Origin: JAWXCF01 sp034440515
GTDB lineage: Bacteria; Bacteroidota; Bacteroidia; CAILMK01
NCBI GenBank assembly: GCA_034440515.1
Contig: JAWXCF010000039.1
Coordinates: forward strand, 1-45,914
Direction: 5' to 3'
Length of the DNA: 45,914 bases
Shown: piece by piece, positions 1 through 8,790 of the stretch
Position numbering within the stretch: the stretch's first letter is position 1
Layout: each line of letters starts with the position of its first letter
Position numbers and translations under genes: made by a program
The notes under the pieces: generated by a model
Databases searched by the model: none
What the model saw: only the letters and a program-made list of their open reading frames with translations
What the model was told of the DNA's origin: nothing

Positions 1-647
1 AAGATTCTACTGTAAAAACAGCTAATAAAATTAACAAAGAATCATTTTACTATAAACTATATCTACAGGGTAAGAAAAATCAAGACCCTTACACCCAGAT
101 AGTTGCTATCAATTCTATGTTAGTTGAGGATAGCCTGGCAAATGCAGGAATGCAAGATACTTTAGCTATGATTTATGCTGGTGCAGGACTAGATAAATCA
201 ACCAAACAAGTTCTTAAAGAAAGAACTAATGCACCGGAAAGTGAAGATATGGATGATCTGAAAATAATGACGAGCAAGACTCCAGAAGAAGCAATGCAAA
301 CAACTAGAGAATTATATAAAAAATCTCCTAAATTAAGATACCTATTCATAATGGCTGGTTTGCAAATACAAATGCAAAAATTTGCTGACGCCGATGCGAC
401 TTTTAATAAAATAGAAGCACACAAAAACTACAAGACTGAAAAAATACCTAGTACAATGGCAGATGGTAAAGAGGCTAAAATACCCGCAGAAGCTGCCCTA
501 TATATGCTTAAAGCCCAAAATGTTGCAGCTCAAGGTAAATTAGCTCAAGCAAGAATAATATTAGAAAACTTGGAGAAAAAATACCCTAACTTGCCCCAAA
601 CCAAACTAATGTTCGATCAACTTAACCAAATGTCGAAAAGCAGATAA
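1..647 (+). CDS. TPR-like protein, 5'-truncated by the window edge
   Basis: The frame is open from the first bases of the window (codon phase starts at base 3) to a TAA at 645-647, so about 214 C-terminal residues are visible and the true start lies outside. The visible part is helical and charged. It has TPR-like segments: a leucine-rich helix around 'LRYLFIMAGLQIQ', an 'FADADATFNKIEAHKNY' stretch, and a closing 'LAQARIILENLEKKYPNLPQ' repeat of the kind seen in tetratricopeptide proteins. No catalytic motif is visible. The next gene starts 6 bases after the stop on the same strand, so the two are probably co-transcribed. The function is unknown; a scaffold or adaptor role is only inferred from the repeat type. 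An internal ATG at 117 is not the start, because the frame and sequence character continue upstream of it. Confidence 0.75.
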   Translation, partial: DSTVKTANKINKESFYYKLYLQGKKNQDPYTQIVAINSMLVEDSLANAGMQDTLAMIYAGAGLDKSTKQVLKERTNAPESEDMDDLKIMTSKTPEEAMQTTRELYKKSPKLRYLFIMAGLQIQMQKFADADATFNKIEAHKNYKTEKIPSTMADGKEAKIPAEAALYMLKAQNVAAQGKLAQARIILENLEKKYPNLPQTKLMFDQLNQMSKSR

Positions 648-653
648 AATAAT

Positions 654-1622
654 ATGCGTAAAAATCAAATTTTAATAGCCTTTGGCTTTCTAATAATTCT
701 GGCATCTTTTAGTGCTTGTAATAATAGTTCAGAGAATAAAAACACTGACAGCAATTCTTTAAACGACAGCTCTAATTCAGATTCTACAGCTCAAACGTTT
801 ACTATATTGCAAATGATGGTTCCGGAACAAAGTGCAATGATGGATACCAAAATAATTAAAGTATCTACTTTCAGCGAATTATATAAAGCAATCGGGTCAG
901 ATAGAACTATAATAGTAAAGGCTGGATCTGAAATAATGATACCTGATAAACCTATAAAAGACTTAGAGCAAATATATGCTCAAGTAGAAAATGGCCTTAT
1001 AATTAGTAATTGCAACAATTTAAAAATTAAGGCTGAGGCTGACAAAACAACCAAAATAACGCAAACCAGTGCCTTTTTCTATGTTTTACAATTTAATAAA
1101 TGTAACAACATTATTATAGAGGGCATTACTGCTGGGCACAAACCAAAAGGCTTTTGTGGTGCTGGTGTTATTATGGCTCAAGACAGCAAAGGCATTTTCA
1201 TAGAGAAATGTCATCTATACGGTTGCGGTATTGAAGGCTTTACTAGTATAAATTCTACTAATGTTGTATTGCATAAGACTGAAATATATGAAAACAGTGG
1301 TAAAATATTAAGCATACTTCAATCTAAAAATATTCAAATATTCGACTGCATCCTTCATAATAATGTAAACGGCAGTGGTAGTATGTATTTGGGTGCTATA
1401 GAGCATATTGCATTTGTAAACACAGTAATAGAAAACAATGATTGCAGTAAACTGAACCCAGTTCCTGCTCTGTTTGAAAATGAAAAAGTTGAAGATATGC
1501 ACATAGTTAATTGCACCATATCAAATAACAAGGCTACTGCACTAGTTAAAAGCAGAGAAGGTGTTGTGATAAAAGAAACCGCAGAAAACAACAACTCTTG
1601 GCAACTAAGCACCAAAAAGTAG
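654..1622 (+). CDS. Lipoprotein with right-handed beta-helix-like repeats
   Basis: This encodes 322 residues. The N-terminus is a lipoprotein signal: a short basic start (MRKNQ), a hydrophobic run, then a lipobox ending in cysteine at about residue 22 (SFSAC). A Ser/Asn/Asp-rich linker to about residue 48 follows, typical of surface-anchored lipoproteins. From about residue 65 on, the sequence has short beta-strand repeats with asparagine turns (for example 'NNLKIKA', 'NNIIIEGI', 'TNVVLHKTEIYENS', 'KNIQIFDCILHNN'). This is the pattern of right-handed parallel beta-helix proteins such as the pectate-lyase fold. No lyase or hydrolase residues could be assigned, so the substrate is unknown. It starts 6 bases after the upstream TPR-like gene. 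It is most likely an outer-membrane or periplasmic protein that binds or processes a polysaccharide; that role is inference. Confidence 0.7.
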   Translation: MRKNQILIAFGFLIILASFSACNNSSENKNTDSNSLNDSSNSDSTAQTFTILQMMVPEQSAMMDTKIIKVSTFSELYKAIGSDRTIIVKAGSEIMIPDKPIKDLEQIYAQVENGLIISNCNNLKIKAEADKTTKITQTSAFFYVLQFNKCNNIIIEGITAGHKPKGFCGAGVIMAQDSKGIFIEKCHLYGCGIEGFTSINSTNVVLHKTEIYENSGKILSILQSKNIQIFDCILHNNVNGSGSMYLGAIEHIAFVNTVIENNDCSKLNPVPALFENEKVEDMHIVNCTISNNKATALVKSREGVVIKETAENNNSWQLSTKK

Positions 1623-1698
1623 ATTTTATTTTAATGGCTTTGGTATCAGTATTGTACTTTGTTATTTCGTTGCATAATTACACCTATAATATACCAAT

Positions 1699-2886
1699 AT
1701 GATCAAATATATCTTTATTAGAGTCACTCTAATATTCTCAATTTTAATAAGCTTATCTACTTCAACTTGGGCACAAGGAATCAAGTTCGAGGAAGGGAGC
1801 TTTGCTGATATAAAAAAATTAAGCAGAACCAGCAATAAATACATTTTTATAGATTGTTATACCAAATGGTGCGGTCCGTGTAAGGTAATGGCGCGAGACG
1901 TATTTACCCAAGATACTATCGCACAATTTTATAATAAAAACTTTGTCTGTTATAAATCAGATATGGAAGAGGGTGAAGGCAGAGAAATTGCCAGAACCTA
2001 CAGCATCGCTTTCTACCCGACTATGATGATATTAGATAGCACAGGTAAAATGGTGCATAAAATAGTAGGTGGTAAAAACACGATGGAGTTACTAGCTGAG
2101 GGTGAAATTTCATTAGATCCTAATAGAAATTTATCTGGGCAGATATTGCAATTTAGAAAGGGCAAAAGCGATACTGCTTTCCTTAGAAAGTTGATGCTTG
2201 CCACTTATCAAATAGAACCAGAAGTTCAAAAAGAAATTAGTAAGGCTTACTTTGCTCAAATAAAGAAAACAGATATAATTAGACCAGAAATTTACCCATA
2301 TTTTCGTGATATGGAAACTGATGTATTATCAGAAACATTCGTGTATGTTTATAAAAACAGTGATCAATTTGTAAAAGTTTATGGTGAAGATGCTACTAAT
2401 AACCTACAACAAAAACTGTTTGCATCATTAGATAATTTTGGCAGAGCAGGTAATGAAATTAGCTTTATGAAAGTAACAGAATACTTTATTAACGACACAT
2501 CTAAGCTAAAAAAGATGATGGGTTACCAATTTAGAAGTATATATTATGTTTTTCATATTGACCAAGATAAACTGGTAAAAAGTCTAGATGAATGGTATAA
2601 ATATGCCAAAAACAATAACGACGAACTTAACAAGATGTCAACTCTAATTTGGGAAAAAACAGATAATAAGAAAGCATTGGAAAAAGGTGCATCATTTCTA
2701 GACAGAAGCTACTTTTTAAACAAAGACTATAACTCAGCTATGTTAGCAGCTAATATGTATCTAAAGATTGGCGACAAAAAGACAGCTTTAGCAAGAGCTA
2801 AAGAAGCTCAACGATATGGTAAAGAACAAAAAATTGATATAAATGCTGCTGATAATATGGTGAAAGATTTGAGCCCTGCAAAATAA
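1699..2886 (+). CDS. Exported thioredoxin-family protein
   Basis: This encodes 395 residues. A signal peptide (MIKYIFIRVTLIFSILIS, cleavage near 'TWAQG') is followed by a thioredoxin fold at about residues 28-130. It contains the redox motif CGPC (C58-C61, in 'KWCGPCKVM') and a cis-proline-type 'FYPT' near residue 107, both diagnostic for thioredoxin-like disulfide oxidoreductases. The remaining roughly 260 residues are helical with TPR-like character near the end ('SAMLAANMYLKIGDKKTALARAKEAQ'). This layout, a short thioredoxin domain plus a long helical tail, is common in Bacteroidota periplasmic proteins of unknown substrate. The CGPC dicysteine suggests a reductase role rather than an oxidase, but the partner is unknown. 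The gene is followed almost directly by the secreted amidase. Confidence 0.85.
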   Translation: MIKYIFIRVTLIFSILISLSTSTWAQGIKFEEGSFADIKKLSRTSNKYIFIDCYTKWCGPCKVMARDVFTQDTIAQFYNKNFVCYKSDMEEGEGREIARTYSIAFYPTMMILDSTGKMVHKIVGGKNTMELLAEGEISLDPNRNLSGQILQFRKGKSDTAFLRKLMLATYQIEPEVQKEISKAYFAQIKKTDIIRPEIYPYFRDMETDVLSETFVYVYKNSDQFVKVYGEDATNNLQQKLFASLDNFGRAGNEISFMKVTEYFINDTSKLKKMMGYQFRSIYYVFHIDQDKLVKSLDEWYKYAKNNNDELNKMSTLIWEKTDNKKALEKGASFLDRSYFLNKDYNSAMLAANMYLKIGDKKTALARAKEAQRYGKEQKIDINAADNMVKDLSPAK

Positions 2887-2949
2887 GAAGTGCAAGAGAT
2901 TTCAATATCAATTTACCGAGCTTCCCGTTATAAATATATTGCCTTAATT

Positions 2950-4266
2950 ATGAGCTTTTTTAAAGTATTTGTCTTCATTTTATGCAGTATTCAACTATCA
3001 GCACAAAGCTGGACGAAAGTGAATGAAAATCAGCGACAAACTACAATAAAATTTATAGATGGGCGAGCAGAGGTATTTATAGATGGTCCGTCTGCAATGA
3101 TTGTCGTAATAGGTTCAGGAAAGTGGCCAGGGCAAGTAAGTTTTAGTGCAGCAAACAGTGGTACAATGCGAATGACTCACGATATAGATATAGACCCTAC
3201 TAATGGTTGGCAGGCTTATCTATTACTTAAACAAATTACAGAAGGATACATCACACTAAATGCACCAGGATATAATGGTATCGCTACACTAAAATCTCTA
3301 TATGCACCAGAATCTAAACCTGATGCTTATAAAGAAATTGCAAAGATTCGAAAACAACAATCCACATTAAGAAGTCGATGTGAAAAACCATTAGTTGTCG
3401 ATCAAAGCATTTGGCGCGAGGGTTTGCCTGCTCCAAGGAATAAACCTATAATGACCGTTACTAAGTTTTGTTTTGTACATCATACCGAAACCCCTAATAA
3501 CGACACCGATTATCTAGCTAGAGTACGTAACATTTACTTGTATCATACCCAAGTTAACGGTTGGGATGATATTGCTTACAATTATTTAATAGCTCCTGAC
3601 GGAACCATATTTGAGGGAAGAGATGGTAAAGGTATAATAGAAGACGACAATGTAATGGGCGCCCATTTATGTGCCAAAAACAGCAACACATTTGGCATTA
3701 GTATGATAGGATCATTCACCAGCCAAATTCCCACTGATACGTCCATAAATAGTCTTTCTGCCGTTTTATCGTGGAAAATGGGTAAGGAAGGCTTAGATCC
3801 AATAGAACGCGCTAGGCACCCCATAAATGACCCAGGAGGCGAATATTTTTATAGGTTAACGGCGCATAGAGATGCCTGCAACACCAGTTGTCCAGGCGAT
3901 AAACTTTATACACAAATGGCAAGTCTAAGATCAGAAGTTAGAGGCAAAACTATTGGTTGCGAACCATTTGTATCAATAGATCCTGAAACAGGTGACCCAG
4001 CCCCAGTTATTAGCCGCAGTTGGACGGTATATCCCAACCCAGTTGAAGATATTCTTAAGATTAAGGCACCAATTCTACCCGGCATAGCGCCTGGTACTCC
4101 TGTCAGCTACGCCATATTAACCTCACAGGGCAGCATCGTACAATCAGGTAGAATACCCGTCGCAGACTCACAATGGGACATTAGCACTTATTCAGCAGGG
4201 CTTTACATCCTTAGAATCTATATGCCTGGTCAAGCCCCTATAACCATTAGATTTAATAAGAAATAG
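2950..4266 (+). CDS. Secreted N-acetylmuramoyl-L-alanine amidase (PGRP fold) with T9SS sorting domain
   Basis: This encodes 438 residues from the ATG at 2950. A GTG 60 bases upstream would put 20 polar residues in front of a clear signal peptide (MSFFKVFVFILCSIQLSAQ), so the ATG is preferred. Residues about 20-130 form a beta-rich region. About 150-335 is an amidase_2/peptidoglycan-recognition domain: 'FVHHTE' supplies the first zinc histidine, 'NYLIAPDGTIFEGRDG' is the family core, and 'TAHRD..NTSCPGD' gives the second histidine and the cysteine ligand. The last 80 residues start with 'YPNPVEDILKI' and are a type A T9SS sorting domain. The enzyme should cleave the amide between N-acetylmuramate and the stem peptide, outside the cell or at its surface. 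Attack on foreign cell walls or turnover of its own is possible; the sequence does not decide. Confidence 0.88.
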   Translation: MSFFKVFVFILCSIQLSAQSWTKVNENQRQTTIKFIDGRAEVFIDGPSAMIVVIGSGKWPGQVSFSAANSGTMRMTHDIDIDPTNGWQAYLLLKQITEGYITLNAPGYNGIATLKSLYAPESKPDAYKEIAKIRKQQSTLRSRCEKPLVVDQSIWREGLPAPRNKPIMTVTKFCFVHHTETPNNDTDYLARVRNIYLYHTQVNGWDDIAYNYLIAPDGTIFEGRDGKGIIEDDNVMGAHLCAKNSNTFGISMIGSFTSQIPTDTSINSLSAVLSWKMGKEGLDPIERARHPINDPGGEYFYRLTAHRDACNTSCPGDKLYTQMASLRSEVRGKTIGCEPFVSIDPETGDPAPVISRSWTVYPNPVEDILKIKAPILPGIAPGTPVSYAILTSQGSIVQSGRIPVADSQWDISTYSAGLYILRIYMPGQAPITIRFNKK

Positions 4267-4307
4267 TTTAGGCAAATCTCTATAACTAATAATCTTTAAT
4301 AGTAATT

Positions 4308-4326
4308 GTTTAGTTAAAAACTAAAC
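4308..4326. repeat. Perfect inverted repeat before ku
   Basis: GTTTAGTT and AACTAAAC (8 bp arms) flank a three-base AAA loop. The repeat lies 42 bases after the amidase stop and 44 bases before the ku ATG. It has no T-run, so it is a poor intrinsic terminator. An operator for ku or an RNA 3'-end hairpin are both possible. Confidence 0.5.
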
Positions 4327-4369
4327 CTCCTTCAGCGTTGAGGGTTATAATATTACATTAAATATAATT

Positions 4370-5136
4370 ATGCGCTCTATTTGGAAAGGCTCCATAGGTT
4401 TCGGATTGGTAAATATCCCCATTAAGTTATATACTGCTGTTGAATCTACCAGCATTGATTTAGATATGTTAGATGAAAAGGATCATTCTAAGATTAGATT
4501 CAAACGTATAAATGAAAATACCAATAAAGAAGTACCTTATAATCAAATAGTAAAAGCATATAAACTAGATGATAATTATATAATACTAGATGATAAAGAT
4601 TTTGCAGATGCTAGCCCCGTAAAAACAAAACTTATTGAGATAGAGAGCTTCGTAAATACAGAAGAAATCAATTTAATGTATTATGAGTCATCTTTTTTCG
4701 CAGAGCCTGATGCAAAGAACTCTAAAGCATATATTTTACTATTACAGGCACTAAAAAAATCTGGTAAAGTAGGGGTAGGTCGGTTTGTATTACGTACTAA
4801 AGAAAATCTATGCATAATTCATCCACTTGACAATGTGATAGCAATCACCAGAATACGATTTGAAAATGAACTAAGGAAACCAGATGATTTAAAACTGCCT
4901 GATACCAAAGCATTGCCAAAAAAAGAAATAGATATGGCACTTCATTAATAGAGCAATATCAGGAAAAGTTTGATATTAGTAAATTTAAGGACACCTATAA
5001 TGATGACCTATTAAAAATAATTAAGGCAAAAGCTAAGGGGAAGCGTGCAACAGTTAAAAAACTTAAAGCAGTAAGTAATGATGATGATAGCCTATATGAT
5101 ACGTTAATGAAAAGCCTAAAAAGCAATCAAGCTTAA
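4370..5136 (+). pseudogene. ku: Ku DNA-end-binding protein, interrupted by a frameshift
   Basis: The first 192 codons give a clear bacterial Ku beta-barrel: 'MRSIWKGSIGFGLVNIPIKLYTAVE' at the N-terminus (shown as opening motif SIWKGSIGFGLVNIPIKLY) and 'YYESSFFAEPD' mid-domain. The frame stops at a TAA (4946-4948) right after 'EIDMAL'. The expected continuation is in the next frame: 'LIEQYQEKFDISKFKDTY' then a lysine-rich tail ending at TAA 5134-5136. Adding one base near 4941-4943 (TTC to TTTC) restores a 255-residue protein of normal Ku length. Ku binds double-strand ends and recruits LigD, which follows 7 bases later, so this is a non-homologous end-joining operon. As written, the product would lack the C-terminal region implicated in LigD contact. 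The lesion may be a real mutation or a sequence error. Confidence 0.88.
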
Positions 5137-5143
5137 ACCAGAA

Positions 5144-7673
5144 ATGGGGCTAGATAAATACAATAAAAAAAGAGATTTTACTAAAACCACAGAACCAAAA
5201 GCGGGAAAATCTAATCTAAAAAGCTAGCGTTTGTTATTCAAAGGCATCACGCTAGTCATTTACATTATGATTTTCGCCTAGAATTGGATGGTGTTTTGAA
5301 AAGTTGGGCAATTCCGAAAGGACCATCAATGAACTCCAAAGACAAGCGTCTAGCTATAATGGTAGAAGATCATCCGTACGATTATAAAGATTTTGAAGGA
5401 CTTATACCACAAGGTGAATATGGTGGAGGTGTAGTTATTATATGGGATCAAGGATATTATGAATCGTTATCAGTTGATCGGGCAGATGATATAATGACTT
5501 TACATAAAGGTTTAAAAGAGGGTAATTTAAAGTTTAGATTATTTGGGGAAAGAGTGAAGGGTGAATTTGCTTTAGTAAAACTAAAAAATGATAATAGCGA
5601 TAACAATAATTCTTGGTTACTTATCAAACATAAAGATGATTTCGCTGCGAATGAAAAATATGATAGCGAATTATTTGTTCCAAATGAAATTAAAGTTTTA
5701 AAAAATAACAAAGACAATGAAGTTAAAACTTTACCGAATTTAAAAATCATAACAAAAAAAAATGTTAAAGTTGAGTCGAAAAATGTTGAAAGCCTGCCTG
5801 AATTAGCAGAGTTCAAACCTATGATGGCAAAAAATGGGGCTAGCATTGTAATTAACGACGCAGACAAAATCTATGAAAAGAAACTAGATGGGTATAGAGC
5901 CATTAGCATTACTGGTAAAAATGCGAATCTAATATCTAGAAACAGTATCGATTTTAGTATAAAATTTCCTCAAATACTTTCTAATCTACTATTAATTGAT
6001 AAAATAATTATTTTAGACGGGGAAATAGTAATTGAAAATAAAAAAGGAAAAAGTGATTTTCAAGCCCTGCAAATCTACAACGGTGACACAAAAGACTATC
6101 AATTAGTCTATTATGTATTTGATATACTTTTCATAGATCATCACGACTTAAGAAATTTAGGATTAATAAAACGTAAAAATTTACTATCTGTCCTTTTCGA
6201 ATCATTCTCAAAAACAGGAAAAATTAAGTTACTAGAATTTTATGATGATGGTGAAAACCTGTTTGAAAATGCTAAAAAAGAAAGCTGGGAAGGAATTATT
6301 TCAAAAGATATTAACTCCAAATACTTAAGTAATAAACGTAGTGATGCTTGGCTTAAACATAAATTAACATTGAGCCAAGAAACTATTATTTGTGGATTTA
6401 CTATGCCAGCAGGAAGTAAGAAACATATTGGATCATTAATACTTGGAATATCTGTAGCTGGCAAAATCAAATACATCGGGAATTGTGGTACAGGCTTTGA
6501 TGAAAAATCACTCTCTGATTTGTTCAATACATTAGAACCGCTAATTACGAAAACGCCCAGTTTAAATGAAAAGATTGCTCATAAAACTAGTATAATATGG
6601 GTAAAACCTAAACTAGTTTGTGAAGTAGTATATGCTGAAATGACAAAAGAAGGGAGAATGCGACACCCTGTTTTCAAAGGCTTAAGACTAGATAAAAGTA
6701 CCATTGATTTAGATATTGAATTACAAAATGTTACAACTAATGAAGATAATGATAAACTTATGAAAATAGGTACTAAATCGTTAAAATTAACCAACTTAAA
6801 CAAGATATTTTGGGAGGTAGAAAACATAACAAAGGGTCAGCTATTAAACTATTATGATATAATGTCTGAGCATATTATACCCTATATAAAAGATAAACCA
6901 CTTAGTATGAAGCGCCAACCCGGCGGCATAGATGATGAAGGGTTTTTCCAAAAAGATGTAGATGTAGAGAAGATACCTAAATGGATCAAAACACATAATG
7001 TGTACTCTGAAAGTATGATAAAACAATTAATTACATAGTGGGATCAGATAAAGCTAGTCTTTTATATATGGTTAATTTGGGCTGTATAGAAATAAATCCT
7101 TGGTTAAGTGACTATAAAATGCCTGATAAACCCAAGTATATGGTTATAGATTTAGACCCGCACGATGTTGCTTTTACTGATACCATTATAGTAGCATTAG
7201 GTGCTAAAGAATTATTTGATTTAATTGGGATTCCAGTATTTATCAAAACGTCTGGGTCTAAAGGTCTACACATTTACAGCTATTTAGCTTCTCAATATAA
7301 TTACGATATCGCTGTAGAATTTGCGAAATATTTTGTCACTATACTTCAAAAGAAATTTCCCAAAACAACCAGTATCGAGCGAAGCCCAGCTAAAAGACCA
7401 AAAAAAATATATTTGGATTTTTTACAAAATAGAATGGGGCAAACTATTGCATCGCCTTATTCCGTTAGGCCTAAGACTGGGGCAACCGTTTCAACACCCT
7501 TAAACTGGGACGAAGTGAATGCTAGTTTAAAAATTTCCAACTTTACCCTGTTTAATGTTCCTGATCGAGTAAAAAAAATAGATAATCCTTGGGCAAATCT
7601 TCATAAACGTAAAGTAAATATGATTAAAGCTTTAGACAAATTGAAATCAATTGAACTGAAAGGAAATTATTAA
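5144..7673 (+). pseudogene. ligD: ATP-dependent DNA ligase D, broken by two frameshifts
   Basis: The start is the ATG at 5144 (MGLDKYNKKRDF), 7 bases after ku. That frame stops at TAG 5225-5227; adding one A to the five-A run at 5218-5222 joins it to 'LAFVIQRHHASHLHYDFRLE', the 3'-phosphoesterase domain. The second stretch (about 5227-7038) holds that domain and the ligase domain. The nucleotidyl-lysine motif KLDGYR is at 5881-5898. It then enters the polymerase domain and stops at TAG 7036-7038. One more added base there restores 'ASLLYMVNLGCIEINPW' and the polymerase metal motif 'IDLDPHD' near 7150. The repaired protein would be about 843 residues with order phosphoesterase-ligase-polymerase. 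All key motifs survive, so decay, if real, is very recent. LigD processes and seals ends delivered by Ku. Confidence 0.9.
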
Positions 7674-7781
7674 TTTTATTATTTCAATAAGGCAGAATCA
7701 TCCTCTAGATTCACATTTTCATAAATGCAATTACGACTACTACATTCGATTATCATAACCAATAAATACCCAATATATCGC

Positions 7782-7789
7782 TATTTTTG
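7782..7789 (+). promoter_or_regulatory. Candidate -7 element of the threonine dehydrogenase promoter
   Basis: TATTTTTG matches the Bacteroidota -7 consensus TAnnTTTG and lies 23 bases before the ATG at 7813. No clear -33 TTG is visible at the usual distance, so support is partial. Confidence 0.4.
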
Positions 7790-7812
7790 AGCTTGAAAAT
7801 TGAATTATATTA

Positions 7813-8771
7813 ATGTCAGAAACGAATATTTTACTATTAGGCGCAGGCGGGCAAGTTGGGGTTGAATTAACTAAAAGATTAAGAGAAATATATGGTAACG
7901 ACCACGTAATTGCAAGCGATATAAAACAAGAAACAGAAACCGACTTGGACGGTAGATACTTGATGTTGAATGTATTAGACGGAAAGCTGTTAAGTGATAT
8001 AATTCAAGAATATAAGATAACTCAAGTATATCACTTAGCTGCATTACTAAGTGCAACAGCAGAAAAAAATCCGATGTTCGGTTGGGAGTTAAATATGCAA
8101 AGTCTGCTAAATGTTCTAAATATTGCAAAAGACCAGAAACTAGAAAGAGTTTATTGGCCGAGTAGTATTGCAGCATTTGGAGTAAATACACCTAGGCACA
8201 ATACTCCACAAAACTGCATTATGGATCCAAACACTGTCTATGGAATAAGCAAATTAGCAGGTGAACGTTGGTGTGAATACTATTTCCAAAAGTATGGTGT
8301 TGATACTCGTAGCATTCGTTATCCTGGTCTAATTAGTTGGGCTGCAGAACCTGGCGGTGGCGCTACAGACTATGCCATTCACATATTTCACCAAGCTATA
8401 TTACACGGTAAATATGAGTGCTTTTTATCTGCAGATACAGAATTGCCTATGTTATATTTGCCTGATGCCATAAATGCAACAGTTAATATAATGACAACTG
8501 AGGCTGTAAACATTAAGCAAAGGGCAGTTACAATCTTGCGGGATTTTCAGTAACACCTGCACAATTAGCGGTAGAAATAAAGAAACATATACCTGAGTTT
8601 GAAATAACTTATAAACCTGACTTTAGGCAAGGAATTGCTGATTCTTGGCCAGCGAGTATAGATGATTCCGACGCAAGAAAAGATTGGAACTGGAATCACG
8701 AATACGATTTAACCAAAATGGTAACTGATATGTTACATCACCTTAAAATAAAGCTAAACTCAAACCATTGA
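7813..8771 (+). pseudogene. tdh: SDR-type L-threonine 3-dehydrogenase, frameshifted near the 3' end
   Basis: The N-terminus has the NAD-binding glycine motif 'LLGAGGQVG' (residues 6-14). Later 'SSIAAFG' and 'YGISK' supply the serine and Tyr-x3-Lys catalytic set of short-chain/extended dehydrogenases. 'RYPGLISW' and 'GGGATDYA' are typical of the short-chain L-threonine dehydrogenase group. The frame stops at TAA 8551-8553 after 'TILRDFQ'. In the next frame the family sequence continues as 'YNLAGFSVTPAQLAVEI' to TGA 8769-8771. One base added between about 8520 and 8529 restores 319 residues, the normal length. The enzyme makes 2-amino-3-oxobutyrate, the substrate of Kbl, whose gene begins at the far end of this window. 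Other NAD-dependent epimerases are possible, but the threonine dehydrogenase assignment is favoured. Confidence 0.85.
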
Positions 8772-8790
8772 GTCAAAAATTATAAAATCT

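Noticed and set aside
4370..4948. A naturally short 192-residue Ku isoform
   Set aside because: The missing C-terminal family sequence follows directly in the next frame, so a frameshift explains it better.
5284..7038. LigD starting at 5284 as a complete gene
   Set aside because: Conserved phosphoesterase residues (RHHASHLHYDFRLE) lie upstream of 5284 in the same frame, and the polymerase domain continues after 7038 in another frame.
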